DNA of 32,313 bases from Betaproteobacteria bacterium. GTDB taxonomy: Bacteria > Pseudomonadota > Gammaproteobacteria > Burkholderiales > Burkholderiaceae_C. Positions within the stretch are counted from its first letter, which is position 1, and each line of letters opens with the position of its first letter. Shown here in pieces: positions 1-8,115 of the stretch. The stretch lies in assembly GCA_009925585.1 (NCBI GenBank), contig RFYK01000011.1:1-32313 (forward strand). Direction: 5' to 3'. The notes beneath the pieces are model-generated. The model did not search any database. It worked only from the letters and a program-made list of their open reading frames with translations, and was not told the DNA's origin. The position numbers were made by a program, and so were the translations under genes.

Positions 1-1372
1 ATTGCGTCAGGTTCAAGGTTTCAATGACCGGGGCCCGTTGCCATGCATAAGTTTCGTCTTTGTAGTCATGGTAGATACACCCAAACGGCGAGCCGAAACG
101 GCAATACCTGACATTGAATTTGGTCATCGTCCCCACGTCATGCGTGGTTTTGGTTCCCAGTCTTTCATTGTTTTCAACTGATGTCCCCGACTTGGTCAGT
201 TGACCGCCCGCCAATACTTTGCTGTCGAGGTTTTTGAATGCCCCCTCGCTGAGCGCCATATTGCTTGCTGAAATGATTTTGGCGGGATCAGCCAGCACCA
301 GTTTGTCTTCTGTGATGGTTCGGGTGTAGTCATACCTTGGGTTGTCACCTTCGGAAATCGACTGGGTGGACACTTGCGGTTCAATTTTGATGTGCGCGTC
401 GACATTCAATGTGTCTGCGCTGTGCAGGGTCAATTGGTTGCCCGATTCGATGGTGGCACTGCTGTTGGTCAGTGTGTTTGCAGTGCCCGTGGCGCGTCGA
501 GCGTTGTCTAACGCACCCGCAATCGCCATGTCACTGCCGCTGTAAATCAACGCATGTTCTTGGTTGACGATGGTGTGTGCCCCGATGTCGAGTTCATTTC
601 TTGCCGCGATGGTGGCGGCCTTTTGGATGGTTCCAACCCATTCCTCTTTGTTGATCAAGTCATGGGCGGCGATGCTGATGCGGTCACCGTAAATGCGGCC
701 AGTGCCAAGGTTGGTGAGCGATTCGCTGTTGATCTGGGTGTGTCCGCCATCAACCAAGCCTCGGTTAGTGAAGTCTTTGGTGGCCATCAATTGGGTGTTG
801 TTGCCACTGACCAATTCACCACTGACGGTGTTGTCTATGGATTGCGCCGATACGCTGAGGTTGCGGCCGACGCGAATGGCAATTTGGTTGGTTAAATCGC
901 CAGTGGTTTGCAACCCCATGTCTCTGCCCGCAACCATCACACCATGCGTGACATGGTCACCTTGCAATGTCAGTGACAAGTCATTGCCAGCCAACAGCAC
1001 ACCTTTGTCGTTGTTCAAGGCATTGGCATTCAGATTGACATTGCCCATCGCTTGAATACCGCGCTTCATGGCAGGGTCTTGAGTGTCTGTGTTGATGACC
1101 GCGTGCTGTTGGGTTTGGATGTCGAGGTCATGTGCGCTGAACAACAACCCACCTGTGTTGTTGAGCAGACCGGTTTCTAATTTCAACTGTTTGCTGTTGG
1201 TTTGCAACACACCTTGCGAGTTATCAAACTCCGCTTGCAATTGAATGGTCAAGTCGCGGTCGCTGGCATGGGTCAAGCTGCCACCTTGATTCCGCCACGT
1301 ACGGGCTTGCAAGTCGAATGTGTCAGTGGTGATGGTGGCTTTGTCGGTGACCAGCGCGTTTTGGGTTTGTAT
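1..1372 (-). pseudogene. Continuation of TpsA filamentous haemagglutinin, out of frame with its N-terminal part; runs off the left edge
   Basis: Read on the minus strand from 1372 to 1, one frame has no stop for about 457 codons. It encodes repeats typical of filamentous haemagglutinins, for example LNNDKGVLLAGNDLSL, TNRGLVDGGHTQI and LTNLGTGRIYGDRI. It is one base out of phase with the N-terminal frame that starts at 2775. The two join smoothly around 1372-1374, where NTYKPK in the upper frame becomes NTIQTQNALV in the lower if one base is restored. There is no start codon context of its own, so I read it as the body of the same beta-helical exoprotein, interrupted by a frameshift. The C-terminus, where a toxin module would sit in contact-dependent inhibition proteins, lies outside the window. 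A sequencing error is an equally simple explanation for the shift. Confidence 0.8.
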
Positions 1373-2775
1373 GTGTTGGCAGACAGTGTGCCTTGTGACA
1401 CATCCACACTGTCACCTTGTAATCGCAATTGGCCCAAGCTCAGGGTTTGACCCGCCAATTGCACGGTACCGTTGGCTTGGACGGTCAGCGCTTGTGCGTC
1501 AGTCAATTTGCCGTCGGGTTGCAAGCCTGAGGCGATGGTTGCATGTTGTTGGCTGATGATGTCGGCTTTGCGGTCACCTTGGGTTTGCAAATTCACACTG
1601 CCCAGCGCCGCGGTGATGCCACTGTGTGTTTGTGTGTCGCCGCTTTGGATGCCGAGTGAGCCTGTTGCATACATGCTGCCACTGTTGTCAAACTTGCCTG
1701 TGGTGTCGATCTGCAGTTGTTGGCTGGCGAGCATGTTGCCGGTGTTGCTGATCCACCCGTCTTGCGACACCACCAGCGGGCCGTTGCTGGCCTGGATGCT
1801 GCCGCCATTGCGTACACCTAAACCTGCTTCGGTACCGATGAGTTGAATCTTGCCGGCGTACATGCCACCCAGCCGAGACACATCCAATGCAAATGATGGT
1901 GCTGTGGTGTTGCTGTCGGGCTTGATGTTGGGGTTGGTACTGGGGATCAAGCTGTCGCTGGGCAGGTCATTCAAGCCAGTGGCGATTTTGAGATCGTTGG
2001 CCCATACTTTGGCATTGAGCGTCACGGCGCGACCAAGGATGGCCGTGTAGTCGGCTTGGCTGGTGTCCAGCCCCAAACCATCGATGTCTACCAAGCCGCC
2101 TCTGACTTGAAAGCCTGTGAGGTTGTTGTTGTCAAATTGGGGCGTGCCGGTCGTCAGATTGACTTGAACCGAATTGATGAATGTGGCGCCGTTGACGCTG
2201 ATGCCTGCCGGGTTGGCAATGATCACATCGGCGCGCTGTCCCGCAACTTCAACCGCACCCTTGAGCAAGCTGGGATGAATCGAATTGACTTGGTTCAAGA
2301 TGACTTTGGCGGTTCCCTTTGCCAGCCAAGGGTTGGCCTCTACCCAGCCGCCCAACTGCGTGGAGACGTTGGTACGGCTGTTGTTCAAAATAACGCCATC
2401 CGCCATGACATCGAATTGCTTGTAACTGTTGCGGCTCAGACCTGCCGCGTTGGGTGTTTGTATGTTGACTTGCACAGTTTGATTGCCACTGCGCAGCACG
2501 GTCGGCTGCTGGTTGCGAGGGGCGTTCGGGTCAGCGATGACGACGGTCTGTGCGAGCGCCGCTGGTGAGGTGTTCAATGCCATCACCGCGCCAATACTCA
2601 ACCAACAAACCCATTGCAATCGGTTGAGATGAAAGCCGACTGGGGGCGCGGCGTGTGTGCAAGCGGCACCTCGCTCGCCAGCGGCCGCTTTGCCATGGGC
2701 ACGGCTGGTTTCAGCCACAGCCATCAGGCAAGCACGGGCCGCATTGAAGACGATTCTGTGAAGGTGTTTGTTCAT
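1273..2775 (-). CDS. TpsA filamentous haemagglutinin / CdiA-like exoprotein, N-terminal part (frameshifted)
   Basis: This is the secretion-competent N-terminus of a two-partner secretion adhesin. Residues 1-25 (MNKHLHRIVFNAARACLMAV...) match the extended signal peptide region of very large TpsA proteins. A hydrophobic stretch ending in SPAALAQ (about 54-76) is the export signal proper. Residues about 80-330 form the TPS (haemagglutination activity) domain, with VEANPWLAKGTAKVILN and NPAGISVNGA at 188-197, the classic beta-helix-nucleating motifs. From about residue 468 the translation turns into low-complexity Lys/Pro/Ser/Thr sequence and stops at 1273, while haemagglutinin sequence continues in the next frame. 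The natural protein therefore does not end here. It lies 15 bases downstream of the tpsB stop, in the cdiB-cdiA order. FHA-type adhesin and contact-dependent toxin carrier are both possible; the discriminating C-terminus is absent. Confidence 0.88.
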   Translation of the reverse strand: MNKHLHRIVFNAARACLMAVAETSRAHGKAAAGERGAACTHAAPPVGFHLNRLQWVCWLSIGAVMALNTSPAALAQTVVIADPNAPRNQQPTVLRSGNQTVQVNIQTPNAAGLSRNSYKQFDVMADGVILNNSRTNVSTQLGGWVEANPWLAKGTAKVILNQVNSIHPSLLKGAVEVAGQRADVIIANPAGISVNGATFINSVQVNLTTGTPQFDNNNLTGFQVRGGLVDIDGLGLDTSQADYTAILGRAVTLNAKVWANDLKIATGLNDLPSDSLIPSTNPNIKPDSNTTAPSFALDVSRLGGMYAGKIQLIGTEAGLGVRNGGSIQASNGPLVVSQDGWISNTGNMLASQQLQIDTTGKFDNSGSMYATGSLGIQSGDTQTHSGITAALGSVNLQTQGDRKADIISQQHATIASGLQPDGKLTDAQALTVQANGTVQLAGQTLSLGQLRLQGDSVDVSQGTLSANTYKPKTRWSPTKPPSPLTHSTCKPVRGGIKVAA

Positions 2776-2790
2776 GGTTGAAGTGGCCTT

Positions 2791-4401
2791 TTAAAATTGA
2801 AATGAAAGTTGGAAACCGCCAGTGCGTTGCGATGTTTTGAACCGTTGGGGTGATTGCAAAGGTCCTCCCCAAAACAGGTCGTAACTGAAGGTGGGTTGGT
2901 TCACGCGGACACCGACCACCGCACCCACCAAGGTTTTGCCTGGCAAGAATTCAGCAGCCGGACCGTTCACGACGCCTTTGTCAATGCCTATGTAGAGCCT
3001 GTGTGCATGGCCGACATCTGTCGAGATTTCATTGCGCACCAACCAACCCCGGTCGCCATTCAACACACTGTTGCCATCAAAGCCGCGAACCGTGTGTCGC
3101 CCGCCGATGCTGAACAGGTCTTGGGGAAGCAAGCGGGTTTTGTTCAACTGATAACGCCAGTTGAATGAATATTCAAATGGGACAGGTTCGAGCGTGAAGG
3201 GCAGGGTGAGTGTGGTGTCTGCGTTCCAAATTCGCATGCGCGAGGTGCCTTCGTCAAATGCTTCTTGATAGGCAGGTTGGGCACCAAAGTCGCCTGTGCC
3301 TTTTTTGTAAGAAAGGTGGGCATCTAAATGCAGCGAACCCACAGAGCGCTGATGGCCTATTTCCCACACCCATCCGCCGATGGCTTGGTGTTGGTCCACC
3401 AATTCGCCTTGGTCGATATAGCTGAACGATTGGCGACTGAATGCTTTGATTGAACCGGTGGTTTTTCCAACCGAATCACGGTGCAACACACGGCTTAATT
3501 TGATTTCTGCGTTTTCGCTGTTGCCTGCATACACCACATCATCATTGGCGCCGGCCACAGATTGAAAGTAGCTGCTTTGGCTGTGTGTGAGGGACAGCAA
3601 TTGGTATCCCCAAGGAATGGCGTAATAAACCGTTTTGCTTTTCGTGCCACGCGAGCCGGGTAATTTGCCTTCGCCGGTGTCTTGGCTGACCGTGAGGTAG
3701 AACAAATCGCTGAGCGTGAGCCAGTTGTCATAGCTGAGTGTGAGGCTGGCTTGTTGCTTGCCTGTGTTGGGCGTGCCGCTGTCGTCCAAGGTCAAATTCA
3801 AACGCAGAAACCGAGGTTGCGAGTGACTGATGATCAGGTCACTGTGGCCAGCTTCGTCTGCAGGGGCAATTTGTATGTCTGCCTCAGCGGTAGGAACCCG
3901 TTTGAAATTTTCCAGCGCTTGTTCGATGTCGCGCAAATTCAAAACATCCCCCTGACCTGTGGGCAATGTGTTCCATGCGTGAGCACGGCGCAATTTGCCT
4001 GCGGGCGGATCCGTCCAGCGAATCTCGTGGATCTTGCCCATGAACACATTCAATGTCAGCGTGCCTGTTTGAAGGTTTTGCGGTGCGGCCAACACCCGGC
4101 TGGTGATGAAGCCTTTTTCAATCAAGGCGTTTTGCACCCGGTCAATCAGCAATTGAATTCCTTGCGCCCCCACGCATTGACCGATTGGGCTGTCAGTGGT
4201 GTCTTTGGAGGCGAGCGATAAGGCGTCTTCTAAATGGGTGGGCAGTGGGTCTGTGCCGCTGTCCAAGATGACGGTTTTCAGTGGAAAACAGGGTTGTTCA
4301 TCCAGTGGCAATTGGGCCAAGGGTTGTGCGTGGACTGGCAAAGCCAGGGAGAAGAAAAACCAGCAGGGAAGGGTTGCCAGTCTTGCTAAAGGAAGCCTCA
4401 T
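2791..4401 (-). CDS. ShlB/FhaC/CdiB-family outer-membrane two-partner secretion transporter (TpsB)
   Basis: 536 aa, the usual TpsB length. It secretes the partner TpsA across the outer membrane. Residues 1-25 are a Sec signal peptide ending in PVHAQ. Around 35-130 is a POTRA-type region (CVGAQGIQLLIDRVQNALIEKG, then LNVFMGKIHEIRW). A second POTRA-like part follows to about 195, and then the 16-strand barrel. HTVRGFDGNS near residue 450 is the conserved VRG(F/Y) motif of the L6 loop that folds back into the pore, and the chain ends in phenylalanine (QLSFQF), as outer-membrane barrels do. The start at 4401 is chosen because it gives the complete signal peptide. There is no convincing Shine-Dalgarno sequence before it; an inverted repeat lies there instead (4404-4435). 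Its partner tpsA follows after 15 bases. Confidence 0.92.
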   Translation of the reverse strand: MRLPLARLATLPCWFFFSLALPVHAQPLAQLPLDEQPCFPLKTVILDSGTDPLPTHLEDALSLASKDTTDSPIGQCVGAQGIQLLIDRVQNALIEKGFITSRVLAAPQNLQTGTLTLNVFMGKIHEIRWTDPPAGKLRRAHAWNTLPTGQGDVLNLRDIEQALENFKRVPTAEADIQIAPADEAGHSDLIISHSQPRFLRLNLTLDDSGTPNTGKQQASLTLSYDNWLTLSDLFYLTVSQDTGEGKLPGSRGTKSKTVYYAIPWGYQLLSLTHSQSSYFQSVAGANDDVVYAGNSENAEIKLSRVLHRDSVGKTTGSIKAFSRQSFSYIDQGELVDQHQAIGGWVWEIGHQRSVGSLHLDAHLSYKKGTGDFGAQPAYQEAFDEGTSRMRIWNADTTLTLPFTLEPVPFEYSFNWRYQLNKTRLLPQDLFSIGGRHTVRGFDGNSVLNGDRGWLVRNEISTDVGHAHRLYIGIDKGVVNGPAAEFLPGKTLVGAVVGVRVNQPTFSYDLFWGGPLQSPQRFKTSQRTGGFQLSFQF

Positions 4402-4403
4402 TG

Positions 4404-4435
4404 ATCGATTTGCTTTCGCTGGGAAAGCAATCGAT
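4404..4435 (-). promoter_or_regulatory. Imperfect inverted repeat in the tpsB leader, directly before the start codon
   Basis: The arms ATCGATTTGCTTTC (from 4404) and GGAAAGCAATCGAT (to about 4435) are complementary apart from one bulged T, around a GCTG-type loop. The repeat ends two bases before the ATG at 4401, where a Shine-Dalgarno sequence would be expected and none is seen. It could be an operator or an mRNA hairpin that limits translation. The flank beyond it (4440-4490) is very AT-rich and probably holds the promoter, but I cannot fix a -35/-10 pair. Confidence 0.5.
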
Positions 4436-4493
4436 TGTAGTAATTAAATATTTAAATAAGTGAACTAATAGATAGTAAATTGCTCATTTTTAC

Positions 4494-5801
4494 TTATCGC
4501 CCATTGATCACCACGTGTTCGATCAATCGGTCATCACCCAGCACCACCATGGCAAACAATTGCGCTTGCAGGCTGTCGGCCGCTGCGGTGCGGCGTGCCA
4601 GCAAGGGCGTGGCACGCGGGTTGATCAGAATGAAATCTGCGTCGCAACCCGGGTTCAAATTGCCACACACGCCGTCCAAGCCCAACGCGGCCGCCGCCCC
4701 TGCGGTATGCAGCCACCACACATGTTCCGCACCCAAAGAATGCCCTGTTTTGCCTAAGCTTTGACGCGCGACGGTGTAGGCCGCGTGCATGGTGTGAAAC
4801 GGGCTGAAGCTGGTGCCGCCACCCACATCACTGGCCAGTGCATGTTTGAGTTGGTGCGATTGCGCCAAGTTGAAATCGAAGAGACCGCTGTCCAAAAACA
4901 GGTTGCTGGTGGGACAGACCGCAGCCGCTGCACCGCGCTCGGACATCAAATCGCGGTCGCTGGCATCCAAATGCAAGCAATGCGCATACACCGAGCGTTC
5001 ACGCAACAGCCCCATGCTTTCATACACGCCCAAGTAACTGCGTGACTCAGGGAACAACTCGGCGACCCAACGGATTTCATCGGCGTTTTCCGCCACATGG
5101 GTTTGCACCCACGTCTGAGGATAGGCGGCAGCCAACTCGCCCGCACCACGCAGTTGCGCTTCACTGGAGGTGGGAGCAAACCGTGGTGTGATGGCGTAGC
5201 CCAATCGGTCTACCCCATGCCAGCGTTGGATCAAAGCCTCGGTTTCGTCAAGGCTTTGGGCGGTGCTGCGGTCACGCAGTCCGTCCGGGCTGTGACGGTC
5301 TTGCAAGACCCGACCGCTGATCATGCGCAACTGACGCGATTGGGCTTCGTTGAAAAAGGCATCCACAGATGCGCTGTGTGCAGTGGCAAAAGTCAAGGCA
5401 GTGGTCACACCATGGCGCTTCAATTCATCGAAAAAAAACGAGGCCACAGCGCGTGCATGGCTCGGATCGGCAAAGCGTGTTTCTTGCGGAAACGTGTGGT
5501 TGTTTAACCAAGGCAATAAACCGTCTGCGGGCGAGCCGATGACATCGGTTTGCGCGTAATGAATGTGCGTGTCTACAAAACCCGGTGCAATCCAACGACC
5601 ACGCCAATCGGTCAAAGGCAAGCGGATGTATTGAGGGTACAAGCTGGTGTATGAACCGATGGCTTTGATGCGTGCAATGCCATCTTCACCACGTTCAGTG
5701 ACCAGCAGTCCGTCAGATTCGAAATGGATGCGGTCGCTGTGGCTGTCAGGAAACCACAAAAGACTGGCGCGGTAAGCGTGTGAATCAGAAACGGCTGGCA
5801 T
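4494..5801 (-). CDS. guaD: Guanine deaminase
   Basis: 435 aa zinc-dependent amidohydrolase that converts guanine to xanthine plus ammonia in the cytoplasm. Visible metal and active-site signatures are VDTHIHYAQ (HxH, 79/81), QTHVAEN (His235), VYAHCLHL (His274) and ASDVGGGTSFS (Asp325). The last is a hallmark of guanine deaminases among amidohydrolases, as is the PQET segment near 105. I use the ATG at 5801, which gives MPAVSDSHAYRASLLWF, the usual N-terminus. An in-frame TTG at 5834 would add 11 residues and start just 10 bases after the xdhB stop. It is the last gene of the xdhA-xdhB-guaD run, so its product xanthine is the substrate of the enzyme encoded upstream. I see no clear Shine-Dalgarno sequence. 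Confidence 0.93.
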   Translation of the reverse strand: MPAVSDSHAYRASLLWFPDSHSDRIHFESDGLLVTERGEDGIARIKAIGSYTSLYPQYIRLPLTDWRGRWIAPGFVDTHIHYAQTDVIGSPADGLLPWLNNHTFPQETRFADPSHARAVASFFFDELKRHGVTTALTFATAHSASVDAFFNEAQSRQLRMISGRVLQDRHSPDGLRDRSTAQSLDETEALIQRWHGVDRLGYAITPRFAPTSSEAQLRGAGELAAAYPQTWVQTHVAENADEIRWVAELFPESRSYLGVYESMGLLRERSVYAHCLHLDASDRDLMSERGAAAAVCPTSNLFLDSGLFDFNLAQSHQLKHALASDVGGGTSFSPFHTMHAAYTVARQSLGKTGHSLGAEHVWWLHTAGAAAALGLDGVCGNLNPGCDADFILINPRATPLLARRTAAADSLQAQLFAMVVLGDDRLIEHVVINGR

Positions 5802-5844
5802 GTCGTGTGCGTTGGAGGGTGTGTTCAAAAACAATGCGTTGAAT

Positions 5845-8115
5845 TCATCGATGGGCGTTCAACGCCATCAACACGCGTTCAGGGGTCACCGGTGCGTCCA
5901 GATGCACCGGTTGGTGACCGCCGATGGCCTGACCCACGGCGTCTCGCAGTGCTTCATAGACGCTGATGGCCAACATGAACGGCGGCTCGCCCACGGCTTT
6001 GCTGCCACCGATGTTGTCCTCTGGGTTGGCTTCGTGCCAAAGTTGGATGTGAAACGCAGCGGGAATGTCAGCCGCGGTGGGGATTTTGTAGGTGCTCGCG
6101 CCACGCGTCAGCAATTTGCCGTGTGAGTCCCAGACCAATTCTTCGGTGGTCAACCAGCCCAAGCCTTGCACAAACCCGCCTTCGATTTGCCCGATATCAA
6201 TTGACGGGTTGAGCGATTGACCCACGTCATGCAAGATGTCCACGCGCAGCAATTGGTGTTCGCCGGTCAAGGTGTCGATCGCCACTTCGCTGCACGCGGC
6301 GCCATAAGCGAAATAGTAAAAAGGGCGACCACTCAAGGTGGTGCGGTCGTAGTGGATTTTGGGGGTGGCATAAAAACCATCGCTCCACAATTGAACGCGT
6401 TGGCTGTAAGCAAACTGCACGGCTTGCACAAAATGTCGTTGTTGTCGGGGGGTGATGACCTCGCCTTGGCGAAACACCACTTGGTCCGGTTCACATGCGT
6501 CTGCCTTGGCCAAGCACTCGGCGATGTGGTGTTTGACTTGCAACGCAGCGCGTTCTGCGGCGCGCCCGTTCAAATCGGTGCCGCTGGAAGCCGCAGTGGC
6601 GCTGGCGTTGGCGATCTTGTCGGTGTCGCTGCTGCTGATACGCACTTGGTCCACTGGCAAACCAAACACACTGGCAACAATGGCGCAGACTTTGGTGTGC
6701 AGGCCTTGCCCCATCTCTGTGCCGCCGTGGTTGATGCGCACGCTGCCATCGGTGTACACCGATACCAAGGCACCGGCTTGGTTGAATTGCGTCGCGGTGA
6801 AACTGATGCCAAATTTCACAGGGGTGAGGGCCAATCCTTTTTTGATCACGGGGTTGCCAGCGTTCCACTGCGTGATTTGTGCGCGTCGCTGGCGGTATTG
6901 CGCATCGTCGGCCAACTGACGCATTAACTGCGGCAAGATGTTGTGTTCGACGGCCATGCCATACGGCGTGGTGTGTCGTGGCTCAGCGCCATACAAGTTG
7001 GCCAAGCGGACATCCAGCGCGTCTGTTTGCAAGTGCCGGGCCATGTCGCCCATCACCTTTTCAATCAACATCATGCCTTGCGGTCCACCAAAACCTCTGA
7101 ACGCGGTGTGGCTTTGCGTGTTGAGTTTGCTGCGGTGCGAAACGATGTCGACATCTGACAAAAAATACGCGTTGTCGGTGTGAAACACCGCGCGGTCTGC
7201 GACCGGTCCGCTCAAGTCGGCGCTGAAACCACAATGCGCCCATTGGGTGGATTGCAAGCCCAGCAACACCCCTTTGTCGTCAAACCCTGCGGTGTAGTCG
7301 TGGCTGAAGGGATGGCGTTTGCCGGTGACCAAAAAATCGTCTTCACGCGACAAACGCATCTTCACGGGGCGACCGGTTTTTTGGGCGGCCAAAGCAGCCC
7401 ATACCGCCAAGTGTCCGGCTTGGGTTTCTTTGCCACCAAACCCACCGCCCATGCGACGACACACCACACGCACCGAGTGCATCGGGACATGCAGCGCATG
7501 CGCCACCCAATGCTGTACTTCGCCCGGATGTTGGGTGCTGCTGTGGATCAACCATTCGCCGTTGTCTTGGGGAATCGCATAAGCGATTTGGGTTTCCAAG
7601 TAATAGTGTTCTTGGCCGCCGATGTCGAGTTGTCCGCTGAGTTGGTGAGGTGCGTCCTCAATGGCGCGGGCCGCGTTTCCGCGTTGAACTCGCACGCTAG
7701 GCAACACGGTGGCTTCTTGTGCAGCCGATTCGCGGGCGTTCAACAGCACAGGTTCGTTTCGCACCTTGAGCACAGTGTTGCTTGCAGCCGCACGCGCTTG
7801 GATGTGGGAGTCAGCCACCACCAAGCCCAGTACTTGTCCCATGTGGTCAACCCGTTGGTGGGCAAACACCGGCTCATCGTGCACAAATGTCGACAACAAA
7901 CGGTCACCGGGAATGTCATCGGTGGTGACCACAGCACGCACACCATCCGCTTTGAGCGCAGCGCTGGTGTCCAAAGATTCGATGACACCGCTGGCCACGG
8001 TGCTCAAGATCGGCGCGGCATGCAGCGTGCCTTCGGTCAAAGGCAGGTCATCGATGTAGGTGGCCAAGCCTTGCACATGCAAATGTGCACTTTCATGGGG
8101 GGCAGATCGGTTCAT
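5845..8115 (-). CDS. xdhB: Xanthine dehydrogenase, molybdopterin-binding subunit
   Basis: 756 aa large subunit that hydroxylates hypoxanthine to xanthine and xanthine to urate at the molybdenum centre. Visible are GGQEHYYLET (167-176), the cofactor-binding GGGFGGKE (223-230), AFRGFGGPQGM, and GGSKAVGEPPFM near the C-terminus, whose glutamate (Glu710) is the catalytic base of the xanthine oxidase family. The start at 8115 is preferred: its ATG overlaps the TGA of xdhA as ATGA, and MNRSAPHESAHLHV is the normal subunit N-terminus. A longer open frame to 8163 would run back into xdhA. Translational coupling with xdhA is likely. No xdhC, the sulfuration chaperone usually next to xdhB, is present in the window. 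Confidence 0.95.
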   Translation of the reverse strand: MNRSAPHESAHLHVQGLATYIDDLPLTEGTLHAAPILSTVASGVIESLDTSAALKADGVRAVVTTDDIPGDRLLSTFVHDEPVFAHQRVDHMGQVLGLVVADSHIQARAAASNTVLKVRNEPVLLNARESAAQEATVLPSVRVQRGNAARAIEDAPHQLSGQLDIGGQEHYYLETQIAYAIPQDNGEWLIHSSTQHPGEVQHWVAHALHVPMHSVRVVCRRMGGGFGGKETQAGHLAVWAALAAQKTGRPVKMRLSREDDFLVTGKRHPFSHDYTAGFDDKGVLLGLQSTQWAHCGFSADLSGPVADRAVFHTDNAYFLSDVDIVSHRSKLNTQSHTAFRGFGGPQGMMLIEKVMGDMARHLQTDALDVRLANLYGAEPRHTTPYGMAVEHNILPQLMRQLADDAQYRQRRAQITQWNAGNPVIKKGLALTPVKFGISFTATQFNQAGALVSVYTDGSVRINHGGTEMGQGLHTKVCAIVASVFGLPVDQVRISSSDTDKIANASATAASSGTDLNGRAAERAALQVKHHIAECLAKADACEPDQVVFRQGEVITPRQQRHFVQAVQFAYSQRVQLWSDGFYATPKIHYDRTTLSGRPFYYFAYGAACSEVAIDTLTGEHQLLRVDILHDVGQSLNPSIDIGQIEGGFVQGLGWLTTEELVWDSHGKLLTRGASTYKIPTAADIPAAFHIQLWHEANPEDNIGGSKAVGEPPFMLAISVYEALRDAVGQAIGGHQPVHLDAPVTPERVLMALNAHR

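Noticed and set aside
1340-1380. Programmed ribosomal frameshift in tpsA
   Set aside because: CCCAAAA is present, but the zero-frame codons there are CCC AAA, not in the phase needed for a slippery heptamer, and I see no stimulatory structure. A simple indel is more economical.
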